The translations under genes and the position numbers were made by a program. A stretch of 64,000 nucleotides of DNA from Opacimonas viscosa (lineage in GTDB: Bacteria > Pseudomonadota > Gammaproteobacteria > Enterobacterales > Alteromonadaceae): NCBI RefSeq assembly GCF_024199005.1, contig NZ_JANATA010000001.1:1-64000 (forward strand). Reading direction: 5' to 3'. The notes beneath the pieces were generated by a model. It made no database searches. It was given only the letters and a program-made list of their open reading frames with translations, and was not told where the DNA came from. Of the stretch, positions 38,688 through 48,285 are shown in pieces (positions within the stretch are counted from its first letter, which is position 1; each line of letters begins with the position of its first letter).

Positions 38688-41204
38688 CTATTTGACTTCT
38701 CTCATCGAGACAACGACACCGTTATTGTTTTTACCAATGGTATACGGGCTGATAGAAATTTCAATTTGTAAACTGTCTTTCGTTTCCAATACTTTATGGA
38801 TAGGACCAGCCCCTTCATTAACTTGCTTAATAAGGTCATGAAGGCCATCAAAATCAAACTTCAACGACAGATCCATAAATGGACGGTTCAAATCGAAATC
38901 CATAATGTTAAGGAAGTTAGTTAATGGTCTTGTGTAACGACGAATACGCAATTCAGAATCCAAGAACAGAACAGCGAGTTCTGTTGCTGTTAAGAGGTTT
39001 TCTAAATCGTTATTCGTCTCTGTTAACTCGACGATTTTTTGTTGATATTCGCTGTTTACGGTATACAACTCTTCATTAACTGACTGAAGTTCTTCGTTCG
39101 TCGATTGTAGTTCTTCGTTAGCAGCCATCAGTTCTTCGTTACTAGACTGTAATTCTTCACTCGTCGTATCTAGGTCTTCAAGTGCTTCGCGGTACATGCG
39201 CTGACATTCTACTAATGAAGAATCCAATTCAAGGATACGTTGTTCAGTTTGTTCTTCCGGAGTATAAACCACGTCAGCAGAGACGCGACTTGTATGATTT
39301 TCTTCGACAAAACTGATAGCGATATATTTTTCAACTTCGTCGTCTTCTGTGAATGTAAAACAATTCAAACCGTATGAAGTAATCTTACCGTTATCATCGG
39401 TCTCAGTCGCCACACTTTCCATCAATACGCCTTTGTCTTCACGTATTACTTGATGTGCAGCTGAAAGTACATGAGACGTCAGTTCAGGTATTAGAATGTC
39501 AGCAACGTCTTTAGTCACTTCACCTGGTTTTAATTTCGTGGTGAAGTAAGACGTATCTCCGTAGCTGTAAACTAACTCTAACTTTGTATCAATAATGAAC
39601 GTAGGGGGGATATAACGATCTTGTAGAGACTTTATACCTACTAGCCGGTTACGTGGTTTAATAGTACGTTTATTAATACGCTCTATATACTGTGGAATAG
39701 TTTTTGGCTCATAGCCACCACGGCGGATCCCTTGAGTGGTAATGGATGATACCGGGATACGTAAATCTTGGGTTTTTTGGTAAATCCGAAGTTTTGAATC
39801 AATGGTGTGGAAATAGTTTGAAAAGTTTCCTGGTGATTCAGCACTACCCAGAACCATATAACCGTTCTTTTTCAAGGCAAAATGGAAAAAGGCAAGGGCC
39901 TTTTGCTGAGCAGGTGTTTGTAAATAAATTAGCGTGTTACGACAACTTACTAAATCCATATTAGAAAACGGTGGATCTTGAATTACGTTGTGTGTCGCCA
40001 AAACGACTAAAGAACGCAGCTCTTTCGTCACTTGGTAATTACCATCAGAAAGTGTGTGGAAATAATTGCTGAGATATTTACTAGGGACTTCATTTGAGAT
40101 CCCGGTAGGATAGACACCGATAGCAGCATAAGCAACTGCAGTTTGGTCGATATCACTAGCAAAAACCTTAATTTGACGTTCTAAGCCGAGCTCTTTGATG
40201 GTGCTGTCAAATAGCATCGCGATGGTATAAGCTTCTTCACCAGTAGAACAACCAGTACACCAAACACGAATAGGATCTTTAGGGGTAGATTCCAGGACAA
40301 GCGGTTTCACCACTTCTTCTTTAACTTTGTCCCACAGTTCTTTATCGCGGAAGAACTGCGTCACACCAATCAATAAATCTTGTTTAACGAGTTCAATTTC
40401 TTTTTCATTTTCTTGCAGGTATTCCCAATATTCTTGTAAAGACAGTTTATTGTTAATACTCATTCTGTGTTCAATACGGCGTGAGACAGTCGATTCTTTG
40501 TATGCCTTAAAATCCAAGTCAGTTTGCTTTTGGATAAGCTTTAATATCTGCTCTAATAAACCTGTATTTTGCGATAAGTGGAATTTGAACTTATCAGTCG
40601 TCGTAGCCGTTAACGGATGCGAGATAAAGTTTTTAATGTACTTTGGCATATCCGCAACTTTTAGGACAAAATCTACGGAGCCTGTATTAATTGCATTTTG
40701 TGGCATCCCGTTAAATTGTGATTCTTCAGGATCTTGAGCAATAACCATAGCGCCTGCTTCTTTCATTGCCTGAATACTACGACAACCATCTGAGCCCGTA
40801 CCTGATAAGATAATTCCCACCGCTTTATTTTGCGAGTCTTCTGCAAGCGTTCTAAAGAATTCATTGATAGGGAGGTTGATACGATTATCTGGTGGTAATT
40901 CTGACAAATAAATCTTGCCGTCAGTCACTCTCATTAATTTACCAGCAGGAATGAGATACACCGTGTTTGCGACTAAGGTTTCACCTTCAGTTGCTTGATG
41001 AGTTGGCATGTTTGTATGTTTTTTGAGTAACTCATCCATCATACTCTTGAAATCAGGAGATAAATGTTGAACCACAACGTAGGCACAACCTAGTTCATCA
41101 GGTAAGGCATCAAACAAACTTTCCAAAGCTTCTAAACCGCCTGCTGATGCACCTATAGCCACTATGTGGGATGGGGTGTGTTCCGCGTTGTTACTTTCTA
41201 TCAT
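38688..41204 (-). CDS. CheB/CheR fusion with coiled coil and PAS domain
   Basis: A protein of 838 residues. Residues about 12-195 form a CheB methylesterase domain (VAIGASAGGLEALE, VVQHLSPDF, LSGTGSDG supply Ser, His and Asp). Residues about 205-480 form a CheR methyltransferase (SRRIEHRMS, VWCTGCSTGEEAYTIAM for SAM, NVIQDPPF and CRNTLIYL). About 655-735 is a coiled coil of heptads (EELQSSNEELMAANEELQ), then a PAS domain (ELAVLFLDSELRIRRYTRP). There is no receiver on CheB. The architecture is known in many bacteria, where it links to sensor kinases rather than flagellar arrays. A hybrid histidine kinase gene lies 95 bases upstream. Confidence 0.93.
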   Translation of the reverse strand: MIESNNAEHTPSHIVAIGASAGGLEALESLFDALPDELGCAYVVVQHLSPDFKSMMDELLKKHTNMPTHQATEGETLVANTVYLIPAGKLMRVTDGKIYLSELPPDNRINLPINEFFRTLAEDSQNKAVGIILSGTGSDGCRSIQAMKEAGAMVIAQDPEESQFNGMPQNAINTGSVDFVLKVADMPKYIKNFISHPLTATTTDKFKFHLSQNTGLLEQILKLIQKQTDLDFKAYKESTVSRRIEHRMSINNKLSLQEYWEYLQENEKEIELVKQDLLIGVTQFFRDKELWDKVKEEVVKPLVLESTPKDPIRVWCTGCSTGEEAYTIAMLFDSTIKELGLERQIKVFASDIDQTAVAYAAIGVYPTGISNEVPSKYLSNYFHTLSDGNYQVTKELRSLVVLATHNVIQDPPFSNMDLVSCRNTLIYLQTPAQQKALAFFHFALKKNGYMVLGSAESPGNFSNYFHTIDSKLRIYQKTQDLRIPVSSITTQGIRRGGYEPKTIPQYIERINKRTIKPRNRLVGIKSLQDRYIPPTFIIDTKLELVYSYGDTSYFTTKLKPGEVTKDVADILIPELTSHVLSAAHQVIREDKGVLMESVATETDDNGKITSYGLNCFTFTEDDEVEKYIAISFVEENHTSRVSADVVYTPEEQTEQRILELDSSLVECQRMYREALEDLDTTSEELQSSNEELMAANEELQSTNEELQSVNEELYTVNSEYQQKIVELTETNNDLENLLTATELAVLFLDSELRIRRYTRPLTNFLNIMDFDLNRPFMDLSLKFDFDGLHDLIKQVNEGAGPIHKVLETKDSLQIEISISPYTIGKNNNGVVVSMREVK

Positions 41205-41299
41205 GTAAAAATTCCATTCGTATCGTATGGTTATTAGGTTAATTTAATCGGATAGTTACCCATTAAATTGACTAAAAAATAGCTTAATTATGAATAACT

Positions 41300-43240
41300 C
41301 TAAGCATGTATATCTACTTCGTCAAGGCAATAATTAGCTAATTTTTCAAATAAGATATGTTTGTTCAAAGGTTTGGTTAAGACCTCATCGAAACCATCAA
41401 CTAACATTGCTTTATTATTCTCTGCTAGAACATCAGCAGTTAAGGCAAATATAGGAAGCAGCTTGTTGATTTTGCGTAACTTTCTACAAGTGTCACGGCC
41501 ATTAAGTAATGGCATATGCAAATCTAATATGATGACATCAAAATTAGTAGTACTAATGTATTCGTCTAAGGCCTGTTGTCCATCAGAAACAATGATTAAA
41601 TCAGCATGAGTCTCAGCTAACATCAAAGCCAACATCTTTTGATTTGAGAGGGTATCTTCAGCCACCAATATACGTTTGCCGCTCAAGTCAGGCGTTTTTA
41701 CAAACGTTATGTTGTCTTGAACCAACGTTTTTGTATTGATTCTCATTGGCACGGTAAAGGTAAATGTGGAGCCTTTACCGACGTTGCTAGCTACAGTTAA
41801 TTCGGCTGACATTAATGCCGCAAGTGACGAACAGATAGCTAAACCCAGACCAGTGCCACCAAAGGTACGAGTAGTTGAATCATCCGCTTGTTTGAAAGGT
41901 TGAAAAATACTTTCTTGTTTACTTTTTGGAATACCGATACCGGTATCACTGATTGCTAGGGAGACCATGTTATCGTCTCCAGACAAGCTAACAGTGACTT
42001 GACCCTCTAGGGTAAATTTAATGGCATTGGATAATAAGTTGTTGAGGACTTGGTTAAAACGAATAGGGTCACCCAACCGTTTTGCGACAAAATCATCAGG
42101 AATATCTACATTCAACGCGACGCTTGGCTCTAAATTTAATCTGAATTTATCTACAGCGCTGTAGATAAGATCTGCGATATTGAGGTCGATATTCTCAATA
42201 GCCATTTCATGTGCGTCAATTTTAGAGAGGTCAAGAATGTCGTTCAATAAGCTGAGCAGATCAGAGGAAGACTCATACGCCATTTCTACTAGGTTATGAC
42301 TGTCCTCATCAAGCTGAAAGCTTTGCAGTATTTGTAAAGCTCCCATCATGGTATTTAGCGGAGTGCGAATTTCATGACTCATATTTGCTAAAAAACGCTT
42401 TTGCGTTTCGCTAGCATCTTGGGCTTTAATCATGTTTTGTTGAGCAATCGTTGCTTGGTTGACAATTTGTTGCTGAATCAACTCACTTTCAGTGGTATCC
42501 ACGCAAGTACCCAAAATACGAATATTCCGATTACTTTCATCAATATAAAATTTCGCATTTACCTTAATGTAAGATATTCTCCCTAAAGCAGAAAGAATAC
42601 GACAGGTAACAAAGATTGAGTTACTTTCAGCGAGGCCTTTACTACCTCGGTTAAAATGATCTATAAACGTATCTCGATCATCAGGGTGAATTAAGCTTAA
42701 CCAGTTGCGAAATGACGTGATTTCATTATGTGATACAACGTCGAAAATAGCGAACATAGAATCATCCCAATACAAGCTATCTGCTTGTACATCATAATCC
42801 CAAGTCCCGGTGCCAGATGCTTGTAAAGCAAGCAGCAATCGTTCACGGAAGAAGTCGTTTTCTATTTTTTGGTTGTGTTGAACGGTGATATCCTGAATAC
42901 GACCATAGCGTTTAATAATTTGGTTATCGATAAAGTCAGCATGTAAACTTAGTTGTATAGTTTTGGGTTTACCCAGAGCGGTACGTATATCCAAGATAAT
43001 GTCAGAGCTTTTCTGAATACTCTCTAAATACTCAATGTGGGTGAGGAGTTTTTCTAAACTCGCGGGTAGATAAAAACCTGATTGAGACTCTAGACTAGGT
43101 GTATATAAATCAGGTTCGCACTCAAATATTGCAAAGACATTGGGTGACCATTGCATAGATTCACTCTCATAATCATACTCCCAAAGACCAGATAGGGTGC
43201 TTTGTTCAAGTAAATTACTATATTTAGTGTACAAGTCCAT
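41300..43240 (-). CDS. Hybrid sensor histidine kinase (PAS-PAS-HisKA-HATPase-REC)
   Basis: A soluble protein of 646 residues, no membrane segment. Two PAS-like domains (about 10-125 and 130-255; WSPNVFAIFECEPDLY, WDDSMFAIFDVV), the phosphoacceptor His near 287 in FLANMSHEIRTPLN, ATPase boxes NQVLNNLLSNAIKFT, DTGIGIP, FGGTGLGL, and a receiver with Asp near 572 in VIILDLHMPLLNG and Lys in VLTKPL. It is the likely partner of the downstream CheB/CheR fusion. The signal is cytoplasmic and unknown. Confidence 0.93.
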   Translation of the reverse strand: MDLYTKYSNLLEQSTLSGLWEYDYESESMQWSPNVFAIFECEPDLYTPSLESQSGFYLPASLEKLLTHIEYLESIQKSSDIILDIRTALGKPKTIQLSLHADFIDNQIIKRYGRIQDITVQHNQKIENDFFRERLLLALQASGTGTWDYDVQADSLYWDDSMFAIFDVVSHNEITSFRNWLSLIHPDDRDTFIDHFNRGSKGLAESNSIFVTCRILSALGRISYIKVNAKFYIDESNRNIRILGTCVDTTESELIQQQIVNQATIAQQNMIKAQDASETQKRFLANMSHEIRTPLNTMMGALQILQSFQLDEDSHNLVEMAYESSSDLLSLLNDILDLSKIDAHEMAIENIDLNIADLIYSAVDKFRLNLEPSVALNVDIPDDFVAKRLGDPIRFNQVLNNLLSNAIKFTLEGQVTVSLSGDDNMVSLAISDTGIGIPKSKQESIFQPFKQADDSTTRTFGGTGLGLAICSSLAALMSAELTVASNVGKGSTFTFTVPMRINTKTLVQDNITFVKTPDLSGKRILVAEDTLSNQKMLALMLAETHADLIIVSDGQQALDEYISTTNFDVIILDLHMPLLNGRDTCRKLRKINKLLPIFALTADVLAENNKAMLVDGFDEVLTKPLNKHILFEKLANYCLDEVDIHA

Positions 43241-43438
43241 TAAGTATGTCCTAGCTGAGAATGAAGTTTATATGAGCAATATGAAAGTGTTTCATTAAGG
43301 ATATACAATTGTCAGGTCTAGTTGTGGAAAAATAATTTCCAAACGCACTTTAACTTTAGTATAAGGTTTTTAAATCACAAACAAAATCAATCCTTTAAAA
43401 GGAAAAATAAAGTTATGGTTGTGAGCTTTTAATCCAAA

Positions 43439-44656
43439 TTATATTTGTCTATATGATGCGAAAAAATTACCAATGCGTTCTATAGCAGGCGTCAGAACAT
43501 CCGCATGTGGTAAAAATACTAAACGAAAATAACAACCATCGGTCAGATTAAAGGCACTACCATGAACTAATAAAATTTTCTCTTGTTCTAATAAGTCAAA
43601 AATCATGCGTTCGTCACTGGTAATACTGAATTTTTCAGCATCTACCTTAGCAAAACAATACATGGCGCCTTGCGGCACCACACAATCAATGCCATCAATG
43701 GCATTGAGCCCTTTGCTAGCTGCGTCTCTTTGGATTTTTAAGCGACCAGTATCATGTAATAGATCATTGATACTTTGATAACCACCTAATGCTGTTTGAA
43801 TAGCATGTTGGCAAGGGACATTGGCACACATACGCATTGAACAAAGCATATTTAATGCATTGATATAGCCACTAGCACTGCGTTTGTTGCCTGAAACGAC
43901 CAACCAACCGGCTCTGAAGCCCGCCACTCGATAGTTTTTTGATAAGCCTGACATCGTTACAATAAATAAATCATCGCAAAGTGAGGCGATACAGGTGTGT
44001 TCGGCCGCATCATATAAAATTTTGTCGTAAATTTCGTCTGAATATATGACTAACTCATGTTCTCGCGCTACCTTGATGATCTCTAGCAACAATTCTTTAG
44101 AATACACTGCACCGGTAGGATTATTAGGATTAATCAACACAATAGCTTTAGTTTGCGGTGTGATCTTACTTCTAATGTCGTTTATGTCTGGGAACCATCC
44201 CGCCTTTTCATCGCAACGATAATGTACGGGGGTACCAGAAGATAAACTGACAGCAGCGGTCCACAACGGATAATCTGGCGCAGGTAATAGGACTTCATCA
44301 CCCGTGTTGAGTAAAGCTTGCATCGCCATCATGATCATTTCACTGACGCCATTCCCGATGAATACGTCTTGGGTCGCAATACCTTTGATATTTTTTTGTT
44401 GATAATACTGCATGACCGCAACTTTTGCGGCATATATTCCGGTGGCTTCTGAGTAACCTTGCGCAGAAGGAAGGTTGTATATGACATCTTTTAAAATATC
44501 GTCAGGGGCTTCGAAACCAAAAGGAGCAGGATTGCCGATATTTAGCTTCAATATCCTTTGTCCTTCTTCTTCCATTAAACGCGCTTTTTCGTGAATAGGG
44601 CCACGAATGTCATAGCACACATTTTCTAGTTTGTTTGATTTGCCGATTGAAAACAT
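43439..44656 (-). CDS. alaA: Glutamate-pyruvate aminotransferase AlaA
   Basis: A class I aminotransferase of 405 residues making alanine from pyruvate and glutamate. The N-terminus YDIRGPIHEKARLMEEEGQ and LNIGNPAPFGFEAPD are characteristic of AlaA (YfbQ). PLP contacts: INPNNPTGAVY, YSDEIYDKI, and the Schiff-base Lys in SGLSKNYRVAGFRAGW. It is the closest E. coli relative's length exactly. Confidence 0.94.
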   Translation of the reverse strand: MFSIGKSNKLENVCYDIRGPIHEKARLMEEEGQRILKLNIGNPAPFGFEAPDDILKDVIYNLPSAQGYSEATGIYAAKVAVMQYYQQKNIKGIATQDVFIGNGVSEMIMMAMQALLNTGDEVLLPAPDYPLWTAAVSLSSGTPVHYRCDEKAGWFPDINDIRSKITPQTKAIVLINPNNPTGAVYSKELLLEIIKVAREHELVIYSDEIYDKILYDAAEHTCIASLCDDLFIVTMSGLSKNYRVAGFRAGWLVVSGNKRSASGYINALNMLCSMRMCANVPCQHAIQTALGGYQSINDLLHDTGRLKIQRDAASKGLNAIDGIDCVVPQGAMYCFAKVDAEKFSITSDERMIFDLLEQEKILLVHGSAFNLTDGCYFRLVFLPHADVLTPAIERIGNFFASYRQI

Positions 44657-44941
44657 AAATAAAAGATAAAAAATTTTCGATGTTCTTAGAATACCTTAGA
44701 TTCGTTGATTTCACTAGATGATATTCCTGATATCCACAAAGAGATTAGTCTTATTATTTTGTGCATATGGACGTTTTGCGTCTAAGCTGAAAAGTAAGTC
44801 ACTCACTATCGTGCTTTTATGCTTGGTAAAACTATGTGAACTAACAAACCGGGCTTGGGTCTAGTTTATATGGGGCAATGATTTTGACTAAATATATTCG
44901 CACATAGCCCATACAAGATGAGTAATGCAAAGGAATAAACC

Positions 44942-45472
44942 ATGGCTATACCTCTACTTTTAGCTTCTGCGGTATTAGGTACATTAGTATATGAGCATAC
45001 CGAACAAGTGTTGTATAAAAAAGCTGGAGTGTTAAAACCACCCGTTGGCAATATTATTGATAAAGACTTTAAGCCGATCAACGGTACTGTTGTGTGTTGT
45101 GGTATTTATGAAAAATTGACGCATACGGGAATATGGTTAAATGGTGGTATCGTCGAACTAGCGGGTAGTGGATTGATTCGCACAGTATCACCACAGCGGT
45201 TCTTGTCTGAGCGGTCAGGGCAGGTCATTTATGGTTTAGGCGATGCCAATAAAGCGCCACTTGCATCCGCAGATGTCGCAAAAAGGGCATCTGTACGTTT
45301 ATTTTCTTATGAAGAATATCATGTCATCACCAACAATTGTCACCAATTCGTTGCTCGTTGTTTCCCGTCGGACATGGATAAAAAAATTACCTTATTTAAT
45401 GAACTTAATCTTTTATTAGTGGATTTTTATCAACAACCCCTTTACTTTTATCCTTTTGTTAATAAAATGTAA
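44942..45472 (+). CDS. LRAT-type papain-like (NlpC/P60 superfamily) protein
   Basis: A protein of 176 residues. A short hydrophobic start (AIPLLLASAVLGTLVY) may anchor it. The sequence has the LRAT layout: first catalytic His61 in THTGIWLNGGIVEL and nucleophile Cys133 in NNCHQFVARC, matching the H...NC.HF order of the circularly permuted papain fold. LRAT-like proteins are acyltransferases or thiol hydrolases on lipids or proteins. I cannot name the substrate. Upstream 285 bases contain no gene; downstream lies a DUF2189 membrane protein on the same strand. Confidence 0.7.
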   Translation: MAIPLLLASAVLGTLVYEHTEQVLYKKAGVLKPPVGNIIDKDFKPINGTVVCCGIYEKLTHTGIWLNGGIVELAGSGLIRTVSPQRFLSERSGQVIYGLGDANKAPLASADVAKRASVRLFSYEEYHVITNNCHQFVARCFPSDMDKKITLFNELNLLLVDFYQQPLYFYPFVNKM

Positions 45473-45545
45473 ATGAGTTCGGTTTATTATGATCGGTGGT
45501 GTCATATAAAACGTATCTAAATTGCTACCTAAATAGGATATTAAT

Positions 45546-46340
45546 ATGACGAAACAATTCGAAGAAACACCAGATTCAGTGATTGAAAAAAGTGGTATAT
45601 CTCGGGTGATCCCCTGTCGAGAAATAGAGTTAAGCGATCCCATTAAATGGTTATCATTGGGGGTTCAAGATTTTCGTGCAGCGCCTATGTTGTCCATTTT
45701 TTATGGTTTGTTATTCGCGTTGATCCCTTGGACTATTACGTACTTAGTTGCCATGACGGGATGGCATATTGTTATTATGCCAGCATTGGTCTGCTTTATG
45801 TTGTTAGGGCCTTTCCTAGCTGCCGGTTTATACGATGTGAGTTGGGAATTGGAAAAAGGACATTCACCAAGTATTTGGCATTCTCTAAAAGCGTTAAAAA
45901 GAAATGCAGTCAATGAGTGGGCGTTTGGCCTAATGCTAATGTTAATTATGATATTTTGGTTACGCGTAGCGTCTCTGTTACACGCTCTGTACCCCGCTTA
46001 TCTAGATCCTTCTCTCTCAAATATTTTACCATTTTTATTGGTTGGTACAGGAGTTGGTGCGCTATTTACTGGGCTGGTTTTCTTACTAACGGCCTTTACA
46101 CAGCCAATATTAATGGAGCGCCAAGTGGATTTGGCTACAGCGGTTCTAACCAGTATTAATGCGGTATGGCTTAACAAAGTACCGATGTTGGTTTGGTCAG
46201 CCATTATCTTTACCAGTGTTGCCATTGGTTTCGTTACAGGTTTCATTGGCTTTATTGTTCTTATGCCATTAATTGGCTATGCGTCCTGGCATGCTTATAT
46301 TGACTGTATCGAAACCAAGCGACAAAGAAATTACATTTAA
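45546..46340 (+). CDS. DUF2189 integral membrane protein
   Basis: A protein of 264 residues with about six membrane helices after a 45-residue cytoplasmic start. The pattern WLSLGVQDFRAAPMLSIFYGLLF and LLGPFLAAGLYDVSWELEKG is that of DUF2189, a family of unknown function common in proteobacteria and often near respiratory genes. Here no such gene is close. It ends before a strong bidirectional terminator. Confidence 0.85.
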   Translation: MTKQFEETPDSVIEKSGISRVIPCREIELSDPIKWLSLGVQDFRAAPMLSIFYGLLFALIPWTITYLVAMTGWHIVIMPALVCFMLLGPFLAAGLYDVSWELEKGHSPSIWHSLKALKRNAVNEWAFGLMLMLIMIFWLRVASLLHALYPAYLDPSLSNILPFLLVGTGVGALFTGLVFLLTAFTQPILMERQVDLATAVLTSINAVWLNKVPMLVWSAIIFTSVAIGFVTGFIGFIVLMPLIGYASWHAYIDCIETKRQRNYI

Positions 46341-46395
46341 ATACTTAGCAAAGCATTGATTCCAAAAATGTACCTATCCCAATAGGTACACTCAC

Positions 46396-46434
46396 CTAAA
46401 AAAGCATCATACCTCAACTATGATGCTTTTTTAG
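46396..46434. terminator. Bidirectional terminator overlapping the TPR gene end
   Basis: A perfect 16-bp stem CTAAAAAAGCATCATA / TATGATGCTTTTTTAG with a 7-base loop. On the - strand its first arm encodes the last codons (Thr-Lys-Lys-Ala-Ser-stop) of the TPR protein. Confidence 0.92.
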
Positions 46435-48046
46435 TGGTGCCCTGTGATGTAGTAGTTGAATGTGCTTTTTGTAACAAACCAGTGAGTCTTTTTTGATGTT
46501 CTGGATGTAACTGCATCGTCTGTAATTTCTCCAACAGTTCAGCGTATTTCAGTTCTTTATAATTATCCTGTTTACACTGATACAAGCAAGTCGCTAAGTT
46601 AATAGCAAAGGCAGAGGTCGTAGGGTAGAGCACTAATGCCTTGTGAAAATAAAACATCGCTTGCTCAAACTTATTCGCGATATACAACTCTGTTCCACGT
46701 TTATTTGCTTGAGCTGCCCTAGCTTGTTTGTCCACTAATTTTGTTTCTTGTTGTTGCACGATATCAATAGAAATTACATTTTCTATAGGGGAGTCGATAT
46801 TGCTGATTTTTTGTTCCGATAAACGCAGGAGTTCGATAGCTTTTTGTTCTTGACCTATCGCTTTATTGGCATTCATAGCTGCTTGTAAGGTCGGAATATT
46901 CGCTCGATCAAAGTTCTGCATCCACTCTTGCCCAAGCAGCTTCTCAACTTGTATGATATTTCCTTCTAAGATAAAAGCCGCAGACATTAAACAGTCTCTT
47001 TTTTGTTTACTCACGGGATCTTTTTGATATTTACCAGCACTATTAATTAAAGATTTGGCTTGTTCAATATTAAAATCTTTGTCAACGACGGTATTTTTTT
47101 CTATTTGCATCAAATAACAATGCGCCATTTCATAGGTCAATTCATTAAACTCATCCGTCAACATATTATTGGATTTTCGTTTTTGATCGAGCAGATGAAT
47201 AGCATCTTCAATTTTGTTTTGTAAGCACAACAGGTGAGATTTTAATTTCGTTGCTTGAAAGGATAAATCAGCAATTTTGATATGAGATAAATGATTCTGG
47301 GCAGAGTCGTACTCATGTTCTGCGTATGCCACACAAGCTAACCATTCATATGCTTTGTCTCTTGTGACATTGGCTTTGAGCAGGGTATGTAAAATACCTT
47401 TACAGCTTTCCCAATCTCCTGCCATAAATTGACTTTTAATCAAGCCCCATCTCGCCCATAAAGTTTGCGGACTTTTCTCCAGAATCGTTTGATAAATACT
47501 GGCCGCTTGGCTGTAAGACTGAATTTTTAGGAGTAATTTTGCTTCTAAGCGCGCTAGGTTCGTTTTGTGTTCAGGATGGCTTAATTGTAATTTACGTAAA
47601 CCCACTAACACCGCTGGGATATTTCCTTCATCTAACGCTGATAGGTAAGGGAGTAGTAGGTTTCTAAATGTCAGATAGTCATTAATATTCCCCAAGAATG
47701 ATTTCATTGTGTATGGACGAATGAGAACCACATCTGGATTTGCATCAATGATCTGACTAATCGCTAAGGATGAGGTATCAGCACTGATAAGACAAATACC
47801 TACAGAAGGATTGAGCAAGTGGTTGAGTGATAATTCTTGGCACCATTGGGCACCATTTTTACCGCCGGAAAACTCATAAGCTGATATAATCAAATGGAAA
47901 TCTGTTTTAAAACATTCCTCTTTAAATAGAGCCATGCTTGAAAAACTTGAGATTTGTAGGTTCGGGATTTGTAGCATATGAGATCGAATTGTACTGCGCG
48001 AATTTGCGTCTTCTTCGATGATGGCAACATTAAGGGAATCTTTCAC
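46418..48046 (-). CDS. Pseudo-receiver plus TPR protein
   Basis: A protein of 542 residues. Residues 1-125 have the receiver fold with the acidic pair (IIEEDANSR), but the phosphoacceptor position is Ala56 in HLIISAYEFSGG and the conserved Lys is Arg110 in VLIRPYT; Ser88 of the switch remains. It cannot be phosphorylated in the usual way. Residues about 130-540 are helical repeats of the TPR type (SYSQAASIYQTILEKSPQTLWA, GTELYIANKFEQAMFYFHKAL). This recalls receiver-TPR proteins such as VieB of Vibrio, an inhibitor acting by contact, but orthology is not claimed. No DNA-binding or enzymatic output is seen. Confidence 0.82.
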   Translation of the reverse strand: MKDSLNVAIIEEDANSRSTIRSHMLQIPNLQISSFSSMALFKEECFKTDFHLIISAYEFSGGKNGAQWCQELSLNHLLNPSVGICLISADTSSLAISQIIDANPDVVLIRPYTMKSFLGNINDYLTFRNLLLPYLSALDEGNIPAVLVGLRKLQLSHPEHKTNLARLEAKLLLKIQSYSQAASIYQTILEKSPQTLWARWGLIKSQFMAGDWESCKGILHTLLKANVTRDKAYEWLACVAYAEHEYDSAQNHLSHIKIADLSFQATKLKSHLLCLQNKIEDAIHLLDQKRKSNNMLTDEFNELTYEMAHCYLMQIEKNTVVDKDFNIEQAKSLINSAGKYQKDPVSKQKRDCLMSAAFILEGNIIQVEKLLGQEWMQNFDRANIPTLQAAMNANKAIGQEQKAIELLRLSEQKISNIDSPIENVISIDIVQQQETKLVDKQARAAQANKRGTELYIANKFEQAMFYFHKALVLYPTTSAFAINLATCLYQCKQDNYKELKYAELLEKLQTMQLHPEHQKRLTGLLQKAHSTTTSQGTTKKAS

Positions 48047-48183
48047 GTGAACTTCCTCCGTTCGTTACAATCATTGTAGATAACAAAACACGGGTGTGAT
48101 GTCATATTAAGTATGCAAAAGTATAACTATGTATAAAATTTCGTAGTACTTGTATAGCCAATTACTCATGCCAAGGAGGGGAG

Positions 48184-48213
48184 ATGATTACTCTATCCTT
48201 TTATCATAAATAG
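48184..48213 (+). CDS. Possible 9-codon leader peptide
   Basis: ATG-ATT-ACT-CTA-TCC-TTT-TAT-CAT-AAA-TAG follows a perfect AAGGAGG-type binding site 4 bases away, in the 239-base gap before rlmA. The binding site is far better than that of the neighbouring genes. It may be a leader peptide or a chance site; no terminator is evident after it. Confidence 0.25.
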   Translation: MITLSFYHK

Positions 48214-48285
48214 CCTTCCTGTATTATATTTATCGTCATGTATACTCAGCATCTTTAATTTTACCTCAACCAAGTGGAAACCTAT

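Noticed and set aside
40327-40737. ORF of 136 codons opposite the CheB/CheR fusion
   Set aside because: Shadow frame of a well-defined domain protein.
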